Part shown: in pieces, positions 1 to 8,513 of the stretch
Layout of the letters: the number at the start of each line of letters is the position of its first letter
How positions within the stretch are numbered: position 1 is the first letter of the stretch
Source of the DNA: Lysinibacillus boronitolerans JCM 21713 = 10a = NBRC 103108
GTDB lineage: Bacteria > Bacillota > Bacilli > Bacillales_A > Planococcaceae
Direction: 5' to 3'
DNA length: 64,000 nucleotides
Assembly: GCF_000772935.1 (NCBI RefSeq)
Contig: NZ_JPVR01000073.1
Coordinates: 1 to 64,000, forward strand
Translations under genes and position numbers: made by a program
The notes under the pieces: model-generated
What the model saw: the letters and a program-made list of their open reading frames with translations, nothing else
What the model was told of the DNA's origin: nothing
Databases searched by the model: none

Positions 1-94
1 ATCCTCCACTTTTTCTTCCTTATCCGCCACTTTGAGCAGGTTATCCGCTACATTAAATTCTAACCTCTACTTTACGCTCTATCCACCGCTCTAT
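1..94. repeat. Tandem repeat, ~21-bp unit (TATCCgCCACTT type), left edge cut
   Basis: Units start with TATCC or a variant at positions 1 (first base cut by the window edge), 21, 42, 61 and 80. The first two units fit a 21-bp period; the middle ones are 19 bp. The same unit family occurs at 53943-54041. It lies just beyond the terminator of the sulfurtransferase gene, with no reading frame. Function unknown. Confidence 0.75.
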
Positions 95-97
95 AAA

Positions 98-123
98 AAA
101 ACGCCCACCGAAGTGAGCGTTTC
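98..123 (-). terminator. Rho-independent terminator of the sseA-like gene
   Basis: On the minus strand AAACGCtCAC and GTGgGCGTTT pair around a TTCG loop and run into a T stretch. It starts 4 bases after the stop codon of the sulfurtransferase gene. Confidence 0.8.
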
Positions 124-126
124 TTG

Positions 127-936
127 TTATTCGTTTGTGCCTTTTTCCACGTCATATTCTGTAATCCAATCACTGAAGCTGCCTACATATAATTGGATGT
201 TTTCATAGCCTTCATCTGCTAATACAGCATAAAGCGGAGAGGCTGTTACGCCGCTTCCACAGTAAACAACAACCTGTTCATCAGGTGTAACTTTTTGACG
301 TAATGCATCGTTTGCCTTTAGTTGACCATTTGACTTCAATTGCTCCCAGTCAAAGTTTTTCGCAGTTGGGATATGGCCAGCTACTTTATCCAATGGCTCT
401 ACTTCCCCTCTATACCGTTCAGCAGCGCGCGCATCAAGTAAAGTGGCTTTCACCTCTCCATCCACAATGGCTTTTACGGCTTGGCGTGGTGCGTAAAGCT
501 CATCTTTCCAATCAAACTCAATGATGGTTGGGGGATATTTAATAATATCCTTGGTAAAAGGAATTTTCGCCTCAAGCGCAGGGGCACCTCCGTTGACAAT
601 CACTACATTTGGGAAACCAGCGTAGGTTAGCATCCACCAGGCGCGTGGGGCAAATGGAGCTGCTCCTTGGTCATAAACTACAATCTGATCTTCATACCGT
701 AATCCTAGTTCTTGAAAAACGGATGCCAATTTTTCTTTGCTTGGCATTGGATGACGACCTTCTTTGCTGTCCATATCCGATAACTGCTGTTCTAAATCAA
801 TATAGATAGCACCAGTAGCATGACCTTCCTCGAATGCTTTTTTGCCAGCCTCTTTGTCCTGAAGATCGAAACGAGCATCGATAAAACGGACGCCATTAAA
901 CTGAATTTCATCCACTGATTTGAATACTTTTCCCAT
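127..936 (-). CDS. Sulfurtransferase, tandem rhodanese (3-mercaptopyruvate/thiosulfate type)
   Basis: Cytosolic two-domain rhodanese that moves sulfane sulfur from a donor to a thiophilic acceptor through a cysteine persulfide. The N-terminal domain (about residues 5-125) is the inactive one. The C-terminal domain (about 155-265) carries the active-site loop CGSGVTA after VVVY; the serine/glycine form of this loop is nearer to 3-mercaptopyruvate sulfurtransferases than to the CRKGVTA loop of thiosulfate enzymes. Length (269 aa) is normal. I chose the ATG at 936 because GAGGTG sits 6 bases upstream; an in-frame GTG at 945 has no such site. It follows dynA after 10 bases and probably shares its transcript. 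The true sulfur donor is not certain. Confidence 0.9.
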   Translation of the reverse strand: MGKVFKSVDEIQFNGVRFIDARFDLQDKEAGKKAFEEGHATGAIYIDLEQQLSDMDSKEGRHPMPSKEKLASVFQELGLRYEDQIVVYDQGAAPFAPRAWWMLTYAGFPNVVIVNGGAPALEAKIPFTKDIIKYPPTIIEFDWKDELYAPRQAVKAIVDGEVKATLLDARAAERYRGEVEPLDKVAGHIPTAKNFDWEQLKSNGQLKANDALRQKVTPDEQVVVYCGSGVTASPLYAVLADEGYENIQLYVGSFSDWITEYDVEKGTNE

Positions 937-946
937 TAGAATCACC

Positions 947-3900
947 TCATGCGTATTGTAATTGTGCGTAAATCGCTTTCCAAGAAGCTAAACGACTCTC
1001 TTCTTGTAAGGCTAATCTTTCTGTGTCAATTTGTTCAAGCGCTTGATGATAGATATAGTAACGTAATTTTTCGGCTTCCTCTGCAATAAACGTAATCGCC
1101 CATGTCATGAGAGAAACTTTCTGTGCATCTAAATAATCTTGTGCATCTGGTTTTGTTACAGCTTCTAATGCCTCACTCAGCTTCACTTTTTCATTCTTTT
1201 CAAAGAAAGCTTTTTGATTGCGGAAATGAGATTTTACGCTAGCATATTTGGAAATATCCGCAAACGGTCCTTCAAAATCCAATAAATTTGGCTCAGAAGA
1301 TTCAAAGGCTAGGAATGAGAAGCTTCGATTTAACTCTTTTAATTCGCGTACTTCATCTTTAAAACGTTGTTGCATCTTTTTGCTAATGAACTGCGATAAA
1401 CGGAAGTTTGTTACACGCATTTCTTGAGTAAAATCAAAACGCAAGCTTTGCATCACTTCTTTTAATGCATGCTCCAATGCTTGCTGTGCTGGCATTGCAG
1501 CAAAGGTAGAAGGATTGTAGCCTTCCTTAAAGAACTCAGGATAACGATAATAAACACGCTGAAGAACATAATAGAGTAGCTCATCAAGCTCCTGTTTTGT
1601 TTCACTCTCTAACATGCTCGTATTCAGCACACTGAACTTCGATTGAATATGCTTTTCAAGTGTTGCTAATTCCTCTAGTCGCTCATCTTTACGTTTTAAG
1701 TTTTCCTCTGTTTGGGCAATTAAATCCGCCAAACGTTGCTCTGTTTTATCAACTTCCTCTGCAAGAGCTTGAACGGCTAATGCACTCAATTCATCATTTA
1801 AGAATGTATGGAAGTCTTTTTCAAATGGTGGCATACCTGATGTTAAATCGGCACCTTCTACCTTTTCCTTCAACGCTAAAAGACTAGATACTCCATATAG
1901 TCTTGGGAAGCGAATGCCAAAGCGTTGTAACTCTGAGCGTACATACCCTTTTACATCTTCCTGTTCTTCATCCGTTGTTGCTAAATCAATCGCATTGACA
2001 ATAAAGAACATTTTATCAAGCTCAAATGCATCCTTTACACGACCAAGCTGGATTAAAAACTCGCGGTCAGCTTTGGCAAAGGCATGGTTATAGTACGTAA
2101 TAAATAGGATGGCATCAGCATTACGAATATATTCAAATGCTACGCCTGTATGGCGGGCATTAATAGAGTCCGCTCCTGGCGTGTCAACAAGTGTCACGCC
2201 CATACGTGTTAATGGACTATCATAATAGAAGTCGATATTGTCAACAAAGCAAGATTTATTCTCTTGTGCTACAAATTTTTCAAACTCTTCACGGTCTACA
2301 CGAAGAATAGAGCCAAACTCAGACTTAAAGGTTGGATAGCCTTCTTTATAGGCACGAATAAATGATTTATGAACATTTAAACGTTCGTCCGTTAACTGAA
2401 CGGCAAGCCCTTCATCAGCACGATTATAGGCTTCCTCCAATGACGAGACAGACAAACCAATCGCCGCATAGGAGCCTTGAATATCCTCTAGCATTTGTTC
2501 TGCAGTTTTAAGCTGTACATCCGCTGTTTCATGTGGGTGCTCAGGTGTAACTGGACGAATTTTATTGATGGCCGCAGTTGTTGGGTTTGGGGATACAGGT
2601 AACACCTTGGCTCCCATTAAAGCATTCGAGAAGGAAGATTTCCCAGCACTAAATGCGCCAAACAAAGCAATCGTAAAATCCTTTTTCTGTAAACGTTCTA
2701 CTTTATTTTCAAGGTATTGGGCAACTTCGGCAAAGCCTTGCACCTCTTTGACTGCATTGGCAGTATGGAGTGCACGGTTAATCACACCTTCGATTGGTAG
2801 AGTCGTTGCACTAATAGCTTGCTGAGCTTCCTCTTGTTGGATGATTTGCTCTTTTGGCTGCAACATGGACTCGTCAAATAATCGAATTTCTGCTAAATCT
2901 TGCTTAAATGATTGTTCCCAATTTGTAAGCTGTTGATTGGCAACTTGACGAATTTCATTGCTCGCTTGATGCATAGTGCTTGCACTATATTGCTGATAGC
3001 CTTCAATTTCAAGAACCGCATTAATAGCATCTACTTTGTCCTGCATACCCGCCATTTTTAATTTTGACGGTGCAGCAGTTTCTGTTGCTACAGCTTCAAG
3101 TGTTGGCGCTTGCGCATTTTTCCAGCTATCTGTCTCCTGAATGAAGTAGCGCTTTGTTGCTTCTGCGACACGGTTAGCGAAGTTTAGCACAGCATCACCT
3201 GTTAAAATAGCGCCTGTTTGAACTTGTTGCTCAATCAATGAAAAAGGTAAGTCAAATACATAGGCATCAATGGCAGCGGCACGTTCCTCGTTTAATGCAC
3301 TAACGTCCTTCAATGCCTTTTTCATAAGGCCTTTTAAATGCCCCGTAATTTGTGCATGGACCACATTTTGATAGGCACTATACGCATCCTCTTTACGTCG
3401 GTTTCGCTCTTCCTCTGTTTTTTTCTTTGCAGTAAAGAGCCCACCAACTTTAAAGCCTTCCTGCATACTTTCTAAATAAAGGCGTAAGCGATCACGTAAA
3501 TCAGCTGGCATAATTGCAGCATTCGCGAGCAACTCCTTACGTTGCTCCTCAAACGTTTCGTTCCAAGCTTCTACTGAGAATAATTCAACCTGACGATTTA
3601 ATTTATTGTATTGCTCTAAAATATCTTGATGGTGTGCCCAGTCATCCGCACTTAAAATTTCTTCATCAATTGCTAAACGATCCTGTCTTTCTTCCATTAA
3701 ATAATTGTCATGCTCGCTTTGCAATAAACGCAATGTATTCGTAGCTGTTTGTACAAGCTGCTCCTGCCAATCATTCATACTGTCCATCACGATTTTCTTT
3801 ACTGCCTCAAAATCATTATGTGGATGTTCAGGCTCTCTTAATGATGTGAAGAAAACACCCTTCGGTACAACACCCCATGCTGCAAAGGATTGATGAACAG

Positions 3901-4558
3901 TTGCTTTAAATTCTTCGAAGCTCAATTCATTATCTTTATGCTTATCGATCATATTGACAATTAAATAAACATTTGGATTATATTTCATTAATTGCTTTGT
4001 GAATTGGAAATTTAATTCTGACTGCACATGGTTGTAGTCCATTGTATAAAATACGATATCGGCAATATGTAATGCTGATTCCGTTGACATGCGGTGTGCA
4101 TCATCTGTGGAGTCTACCCCAGGCGTATCCATTACAGTGACACCTAGTGGTAGTGTAGAGGCACTGTGTCCAATCTCAATCTGTGACACTAAATCCCCAT
4201 TTTTACTTAGCTCTTTTACTGTTTTAAAATCATAGCCAGCCTCAAATTTTACAGGCTTTTCATTGTGCATGTAAACAATCGCATAGTCTTCCTCTGATTT
4301 ATGGACTTTTACGATGTTCGCACTTGTTGGAATTGGACTAGATGCCAGTAGATTTTCACCAGACAACGCATTAATCATACTTGACTTCCCTGCAGAGAAA
4401 TGGCCTGCAAAGCCAATCACATACTCTTTTTGCTGAATTTTTCGAGCAAAAAGTGATGTTTTATCCATACGCTCTGTATCACCATTATGCTGATAAATTA
4501 TGTATTGCAAAGAGGCTTGCTTTAATAGCCCCTCCAATTGTTGTTCAAAATCTTTCAT
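947..4558 (-). CDS. dynA: Bacterial dynamin-like protein DynA (two fused dynamin units)
   Basis: Large GTPase of about 1200 aa made of two fused dynamin units, the architecture of Bacillus DynA (YpbR), which tethers and fuses membranes and helps cells survive membrane damage and phage. Unit 1 has the P-loop GHFSAGKSS (about residue 51), DTPGVDS and NMIDKHKD; unit 2 has GAFSAGKSS (about residue 635), DTPGADS and NAIDLATTD, so both GTPase sites keep G1, G3 and G4. Between and after them are long helical stretches (stalk) with hydrophobic paddle-like segments. The ATG at 4558 follows AAGGGG at a slightly long spacing. The sulfurtransferase gene downstream is probably co-transcribed. Confidence 0.93.
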   Translation of the reverse strand: MKDFEQQLEGLLKQASLQYIIYQHNGDTERMDKTSLFARKIQQKEYVIGFAGHFSAGKSSMINALSGENLLASSPIPTSANIVKVHKSEEDYAIVYMHNEKPVKFEAGYDFKTVKELSKNGDLVSQIEIGHSASTLPLGVTVMDTPGVDSTDDAHRMSTESALHIADIVFYTMDYNHVQSELNFQFTKQLMKYNPNVYLIVNMIDKHKDNELSFEEFKATVHQSFAAWGVVPKGVFFTSLREPEHPHNDFEAVKKIVMDSMNDWQEQLVQTATNTLRLLQSEHDNYLMEERQDRLAIDEEILSADDWAHHQDILEQYNKLNRQVELFSVEAWNETFEEQRKELLANAAIMPADLRDRLRLYLESMQEGFKVGGLFTAKKKTEEERNRRKEDAYSAYQNVVHAQITGHLKGLMKKALKDVSALNEERAAAIDAYVFDLPFSLIEQQVQTGAILTGDAVLNFANRVAEATKRYFIQETDSWKNAQAPTLEAVATETAAPSKLKMAGMQDKVDAINAVLEIEGYQQYSASTMHQASNEIRQVANQQLTNWEQSFKQDLAEIRLFDESMLQPKEQIIQQEEAQQAISATTLPIEGVINRALHTANAVKEVQGFAEVAQYLENKVERLQKKDFTIALFGAFSAGKSSFSNALMGAKVLPVSPNPTTAAINKIRPVTPEHPHETADVQLKTAEQMLEDIQGSYAAIGLSVSSLEEAYNRADEGLAVQLTDERLNVHKSFIRAYKEGYPTFKSEFGSILRVDREEFEKFVAQENKSCFVDNIDFYYDSPLTRMGVTLVDTPGADSINARHTGVAFEYIRNADAILFITYYNHAFAKADREFLIQLGRVKDAFELDKMFFIVNAIDLATTDEEQEDVKGYVRSELQRFGIRFPRLYGVSSLLALKEKVEGADLTSGMPPFEKDFHTFLNDELSALAVQALAEEVDKTEQRLADLIAQTEENLKRKDERLEELATLEKHIQSKFSVLNTSMLESETKQELDELLYYVLQRVYYRYPEFFKEGYNPSTFAAMPAQQALEHALKEVMQSLRFDFTQEMRVTNFRLSQFISKKMQQRFKDEVRELKELNRSFSFLAFESSEPNLLDFEGPFADISKYASVKSHFRNQKAFFEKNEKVKLSEALEAVTKPDAQDYLDAQKVSLMTWAITFIAEEAEKLRYYIYHQALEQIDTERLALQEESRLASWKAIYAQLQYA

Positions 4559-4802
4559 GAAACCAGTAACCCCTTTTTCATTAATTATTCATAATTAGTA
4601 TTCTACCTTATTCAACTAGCAAAGTATAACACTAATTTAAAGCATATATGCCAACGTTTCCATCCTTACAAAAACATGTTTATACAAAAAATCTATGCCA
4701 AATGATAGATGGTCAACTAGTTCTTTTTGTATTTACTTCATATTTTATAGTAAGCATATTCGGGGCAAAGTTATATTTTTTATGAAGGGAGTGTGATGCC
4801 AT

Positions 4803-5228
4803 ATGATGAATCCTAAGCCTCATCAAATCATTGAAAAATATTGCTCATGTAACTGTGAGGATCGATTTATCTGGCCCCGTATAAAGGCAACTAACGGCAT
4901 ACCCATTAATCCTCCTACTGAAATAGTCCCAGAAGGAACGATTATACCAACGATCCAGCGATATTTTTATATCGTTACAGCTGATCTTGATCTATCTAAT
5001 GGGGCAACTCTTCCAGCCGATCTCTTTTGGAATGATGAAGCAAATTCCGTTACTGAGTTTGCAGTTTTTTCACCCAATGGTTACGTTAACCTTTATATTA
5101 ATGCAGTAATGCAGGAAGGCGGTATTTATACGGTAACCCCAGCCTCCCTGACAATCGTACCCTATAATGCGACATTGTATAGAGGAACACCCATTATTAT
5201 CGAATCGCTAGGCTTTACAACAAAATAA
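4803..5228 (+). CDS. DUF4183-type protein, first of a tandem pair
   Basis: Protein of 141 aa with a Cys-containing N-terminus (residues 1-40, CSCNC) and a C-terminal DUF4183-like domain marked by GYVNLYINAVMQEGGIYTVT and an ending of the type GTPIIIES. DUF4183 proteins of spore formers are small beta-rich proteins, many linked to the spore surface or to collagen-like proteins; their molecular role is not established. The ATG at 4803 follows GGGAG by 11 bases; ATG 4806 is an alternative. A sequence resembling a sigma-K -10 element (CATATTTTA, 4739-4747) lies upstream but no good -35 goes with it. Transcribed away from dynA. Confidence 0.72.
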   Translation: MMNPKPHQIIEKYCSCNCEDRFIWPRIKATNGIPINPPTEIVPEGTIIPTIQRYFYIVTADLDLSNGATLPADLFWNDEANSVTEFAVFSPNGYVNLYINAVMQEGGIYTVTPASLTIVPYNATLYRGTPIIIESLGFTTK

Positions 5229-5252
5229 AGGAAATGAAAGGAGGTGAAATGG

Positions 5253-5573
5253 GTGGCACTTTCCATTATTAATATTCACGTCAATGTAACAGGTAGTTCT
5301 ACAAGATTTTTTAACGTCTTAGCTGCACCACTAGCCATTGCAGATGGCACAACAGTCGCTGCAACAACGTTTTTAAATGATAGCGGTACAGCCGCAACAG
5401 CATTCCCAGAAGTCGCAAATGGTTACTATAACTTATATATCAATGGTGTTCTTCAGGAGGGTGGTGCCTATACAGTTTCTACAACTGAAATAACGTTCAA
5501 TACTGTCACAGGTACACTTTCTGCTGGTACGCCCATTGTGCTAGAAGCTGTTGAGCTAGTGACAACAATCTAA
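5253..5573 (+). CDS. DUF4183-type protein, second of a tandem pair
   Basis: Paralogue of the preceding gene, about 106 aa, consisting almost entirely of the DUF4183-like domain: an opening beta segment, then GYYNLYINGVLQEGGAYTVS and GTPIVLEAVEL. It lacks the Cys-rich N-terminus of its neighbour. The start is the GTG at 5253, 8 bases after a perfect AAAGGAGG; an upstream GTG at 5244 overlaps that site and is rejected. The composition is rich in Thr, Ala and Val with no membrane segment or signal peptide. Its 24-bp distance from the first gene and the shared terminator suggest one transcript. Confidence 0.75.
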   Translation: MALSIINIHVNVTGSSTRFFNVLAAPLAIADGTTVAATTFLNDSGTAATAFPEVANGYYNLYINGVLQEGGAYTVSTTEITFNTVTGTLSAGTPIVLEAVELVTTI

Positions 5574-5577
5574 ATAA

Positions 5578-5605
5578 AATGGATGCCTTGTTTAGGGCAT
5601 CCATT
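5578..5605. terminator. Bidirectional terminator between DUF4183 pair and pxpA
   Basis: Perfect 10-bp stem AATGGATGCC / GGCATCCATT with an 8-base loop between two convergent genes. It can end the DUF4183 transcript on the plus strand and the long peptide/pyroglutamate operon on the minus strand. Confidence 0.8.
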
Positions 5606-5613
5606 CTTACATT

Positions 5614-6351
5614 TTATTGCAGTTGCTGTCTGACACCTGCAATTTTTTTTGCGTAATCTAGCGCATGTGGGCCATCTCCGTGAATACATAAGGTTTGCAC
5701 CGCAACTTTAATTTTTTGGGACTGGACTGACAACACTTCATTAGCAGTCAAAATACCTTTTACATGCACTAGCATTTCTTCTTCCGATTGTATTAAGGCA
5801 TTTGGTTCCTGTCTGTTCACTAATGTGCCGTCATCGTTATAGCGTCGATCCGAAAAAACCTCTTCATATACTTGAAGCCCTATGTCTCTAGCAATCTCTA
5901 CGATGAGGCTACCAGATAAGGCATATAAAATAAGCTGCGGATTAAAATCATACACTGCATTGACTACAGCTAACGCTTTTTCACGGTCATTCGCGCATTG
6001 ATTATAGAGAGCGCCATGTGGTTTAACATGATGAAGCGTACCTTTTTCAATCTGCACAAATGCTTGTAAGGCACCAATCTGATAAACTAACATATCATAA
6101 ATTTCAGCTGGGCTACATTCCATATTGCGGCGACCAAATCCCTCTCGATCAGGATAGCCTGGATGTGCACCAATATGAACATTTTTATTAATGGCACTGC
6201 GGACAATTTGATGCATAATCGAATGATGTCCAGCATGGTAGCCGCATGCAATATTGATGGAAGTTACATAGTCTAATAGTGCTTCGTCTTTACCTGTGAT
6301 AAATGCATTATAGCTTTCACCTAAATCACAATTAATATCAATTGGCATCAT
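5614..6351 (-). CDS. pxpA: 5-oxoprolinase subunit A (LamB/YcsF family)
   Basis: Subunit A of the ATP-dependent prokaryotic 5-oxoprolinase PxpABC, which opens 5-oxoproline (pyroglutamate) to L-glutamate. The 245-aa protein is a complete LamB/YcsF family member: DINCDLGESY at the N-terminus, NIACGYHAGHH, HPGYPDREGFGRR, HVKPHGALYN and CIHGDGPHA are the expected conserved blocks. The first ATG (6351) overlaps the pxpC stop as ATGA; the second ATG (6348) has better spacing to GGAGG. It is the last gene of the operon, directly before the terminator. Confidence 0.95.
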   Translation of the reverse strand: MMPIDINCDLGESYNAFITGKDEALLDYVTSINIACGYHAGHHSIMHQIVRSAINKNVHIGAHPGYPDREGFGRRNMECSPAEIYDMLVYQIGALQAFVQIEKGTLHHVKPHGALYNQCANDREKALAVVNAVYDFNPQLILYALSGSLIVEIARDIGLQVYEEVFSDRRYNDDGTLVNRQEPNALIQSEEEMLVHVKGILTANEVLSVQSQKIKVAVQTLCIHGDGPHALDYAKKIAGVRQQLQ

Positions 6352-7211
6352 GCTTCCTCCAGTACAAAGTGAATAGTGTTAAACATACGCATTTGTGCTA
6401 CTTTATGTAAATCCTCTTCATGAACTGTCGCAATAATAGGATAGCCTCCTACTGTTTGAGCATCAGCCATTAGGATAATGGGATCACCACTTTGCGGCAC
6501 TTGGATCGTACCGAACTGTGTAGCTTCTGACAGTATATCTTTCATTTCCTGAAGTTGTAAGGCAGGTCCTTTTATGTAGTAGCCCATACGATTGCCGCCG
6601 ATAAATTGAAAAGGATTTTGTAAAAATTGTTGCTGACTCTTTTCTGTAAATAAATGAAAGTGCGGTCCTTTAAACAATCGAACCGTAATGGAACTGTCAA
6701 AATTCGGACGATAGGGTGCATATAGCCCTCTATTATATTTTAAAGACGATGATACCTGCCCATACAAAATACTTCCTTTTGTAATCCGTGTTCCCAAATT
6801 GCCAAGCGGAAGGCAGGATTGGCTACCAAGCTCATCGTTTGTACGAAAACCTCCTAATGGAGTTAAGTAAACAATAGAGCCTTGATGGACACCCTTGATA
6901 GCTAATCTATCTCCCCTCGTTAAATGGAATGTTTTCCACATTTCGATTGGTACATGATTAACCAAGCATGTACTATGCCCCCCTGTTAATACATAAACAC
7001 AATCAGCAAGCGCCTCAAATTCAAAACCACCAACAAACATTTCAAAAGACGTTTGATCATGGTGGTGATGTAAGATTCTCTGAGCTGCTTGAAACGATCG
7101 GTTATCCATTGGTCCAGATAACGGAATACCAAATGCCCGATAGCCGTACCTTCCTTTGTCTTGTAAGCTACCATAAACCCCTTGTTTTGTTACGAGCAGA
7201 AGTGGCTTCAA
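6348..7211 (-). CDS. pxpC: 5-oxoprolinase subunit C (biotin-dependent carboxyltransferase-like, KipA family)
   Basis: Subunit C of 5-oxoprolinase. Family blocks are visible: QGVYGSLQDKGRYGYRAFGIPLSGPMD near the N-terminus (shown here only as a landmark at residues 10-36), the RIxxGSIL-type segment in the middle, and SGDPIILMADAQTVGGYP near the C-terminus. Length 287 aa is at the short end for the family. It starts with TTG at 7211 behind AAAGGAG, three bases after the pxpB stop, and overlaps pxpA by 4 bases, so the three subunits are translationally coupled. In Bacillus the homologue was named KipA as antagonist of the KinA inhibitor KipI; the context here supports the catabolic role. Confidence 0.93.
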   Translation of the reverse strand: MKPLLLVTKQGVYGSLQDKGRYGYRAFGIPLSGPMDNRSFQAAQRILHHHHDQTSFEMFVGGFEFEALADCVYVLTGGHSTCLVNHVPIEMWKTFHLTRGDRLAIKGVHQGSIVYLTPLGGFRTNDELGSQSCLPLGNLGTRITKGSILYGQVSSSLKYNRGLYAPYRPNFDSSITVRLFKGPHFHLFTEKSQQQFLQNPFQFIGGNRMGYYIKGPALQLQEMKDILSEATQFGTIQVPQSGDPIILMADAQTVGGYPIIATVHEEDLHKVAQMRMFNTIHFVLEEA

Positions 7212-7214
7212 ACG

Positions 7215-7910
7215 CTACACTCCTTTGCTTTTCATTTCCCAAAATTGCTGTTTGGTTATTTCATAAAACTGAACTTCATCACCAAGTTCAAATAAAAATG
7301 GCTCTTTGCCATGAACATCAAATAAATCCAACGGTGTTTTTCCTATAATATTCCAGCCACCGGGTGAATCGACAGGATAGATTCCTGTTTGTCCACCCCC
7401 AACTCCAACAGAGCTTGCTGATACAGATGCCCTTGGTTTCTGTAAGCGTGGCACAAATAATTTAGAATCAAGCTCGCCTAAGTAAGGAAAGCCTGGTAAA
7501 AAGCCGATTAAATACACATAATAGCTTTTGGACATATGCAATGTTTTAATGTCCTCAAAAGGTAAACCTGTAAAATTCATGACGCGCTTTGAATCTAAGG
7601 CAAATTCCTCATCATAGCAGACGGGGATTTTTAAAAATCGATTCGTTCCTTTATCAATTGTTGTGGAGGCTTGCATCTCAAGCCACTGCATTTCTAAACG
7701 TTCAACATCTATATTTTGTTTAATATAAGCTGTTACTGTATGGTAGCTTGCAACACTTTCAACTAGGTTATGTCGTAGCTGCTGTTTCAGAAAACGATTA
7801 AACGTTTGGACCGCGTGAAAGTTTGAGTGGGAGATTTCCTCCTTGAATGCAAAACGAATAGTATGTTGACTAATCCACATCGAATGAGGAAAATCAATGA
7901 TTGGTTGCAC
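7215..7910 (-). CDS. pxpB: 5-oxoprolinase subunit B (KipI family)
   Basis: Subunit B of 5-oxoprolinase. The C-terminal half holds the family signature: GFLPGFPYLGELD, then SVGVGGGQTGIYP and SPGGWNIIGKTPLDLFD, with the N-terminal ferredoxin-like part (about residues 1-90) before it. I place the start at GTG 7910, seven bases after GAGGAG; the TTG at 7925 lies upstream of that site. The start is inside the last 17 bases of pcp. Regulated with the rest of the operon. Confidence 0.92.
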   Translation of the reverse strand: MQPIIDFPHSMWISQHTIRFAFKEEISHSNFHAVQTFNRFLKQQLRHNLVESVASYHTVTAYIKQNIDVERLEMQWLEMQASTTIDKGTNRFLKIPVCYDEEFALDSKRVMNFTGLPFEDIKTLHMSKSYYVYLIGFLPGFPYLGELDSKLFVPRLQKPRASVSASSVGVGGGQTGIYPVDSPGGWNIIGKTPLDLFDVHGKEPFLFELGDEVQFYEITKQQFWEMKSKGV

Positions 7911-8508
7911 GTGCCGTCTCCTCAATACAAAGCTGTACTGCAGCTATCAAATCTCCGATATTCCAGCCGGGAATTTTGCCATGTTGGATTGCCAGCTCAA
8001 ATGATGCTGGAATATGAATAAAGCCAGCACGAACCCCTTTATGTTGCTGGGCATAAGCAAGCCCCTCATACATAATGTTATTACACAAGTATGTACCTGC
8101 TGTATTGGAGATTTCCGCTGGATATCCTTCTCCCTGCAAACGATTTACCATACTGCGAATCGGTAAGTTTGTTAGATAAGCATCCTCCCCCTCCTCATAG
8201 ATACTCTCATCAACGGGTGTATAGCCATTATTATCAGGCTCTCCGTCTTTCACATTAATGGCAATGCGCTCTGGTGTTACTTTAAAACGTCCTCCTGCTA
8301 ACCCTAATGAAATGATGATTTGTGGTTTCACTTCTTCTATATGTTGTTTTAATTGCTCCGCTGATTGCTGAAAATCAACAGATAAAATTCGTCCGACGAT
8401 ATCATAGCTATCTATCTTCTTTCCATTTAATGCTTCCACAATTTGCATTGTTGGATTTATTTTAAAATCAAGAAATGGTTCAAACCCTGTTACTAATATT
8501 TTTGTCAT
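7894..8508 (-). CDS. pcp: Pyroglutamyl-peptidase I (pyrrolidone-carboxylate peptidase)
   Basis: Cytosolic cysteine peptidase of family C15 that removes N-terminal pyroglutamate from peptides. The catalytic triad is in place: Glu in ERIAIN (about residue 78), Cys in GTYLCNN (about 140) and His in GFIHIPAS (about 165); the N-terminal TGFEPF motif is also intact. I choose ATG 8508, which follows AGGTGA by 5-6 bases, over the GTG at 8517 that overlaps the preceding stop codon. Its product, 5-oxoproline, is the substrate of the PxpABC enzyme encoded immediately downstream, so this gene connects peptide import to glutamate formation. Confidence 0.96.
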   Translation of the reverse strand: MTKILVTGFEPFLDFKINPTMQIVEALNGKKIDSYDIVGRILSVDFQQSAEQLKQHIEEVKPQIIISLGLAGGRFKVTPERIAINVKDGEPDNNGYTPVDESIYEEGEDAYLTNLPIRSMVNRLQGEGYPAEISNTAGTYLCNNIMYEGLAYAQQHKGVRAGFIHIPASFELAIQHGKIPGWNIGDLIAAVQLCIEETARATNH

Positions 8509-8513
8509 ATTTG

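Noticed and set aside
1-94. Possible CRISPR array
   Set aside because: Repeat period equals the unit length, there are no unique spacers and no cas genes.
6968-7348. 126-codon plus-strand frame opposite pxpC/pxpB
   Set aside because: Antisense shadow of two well-supported overlapping genes; no ribosome site.
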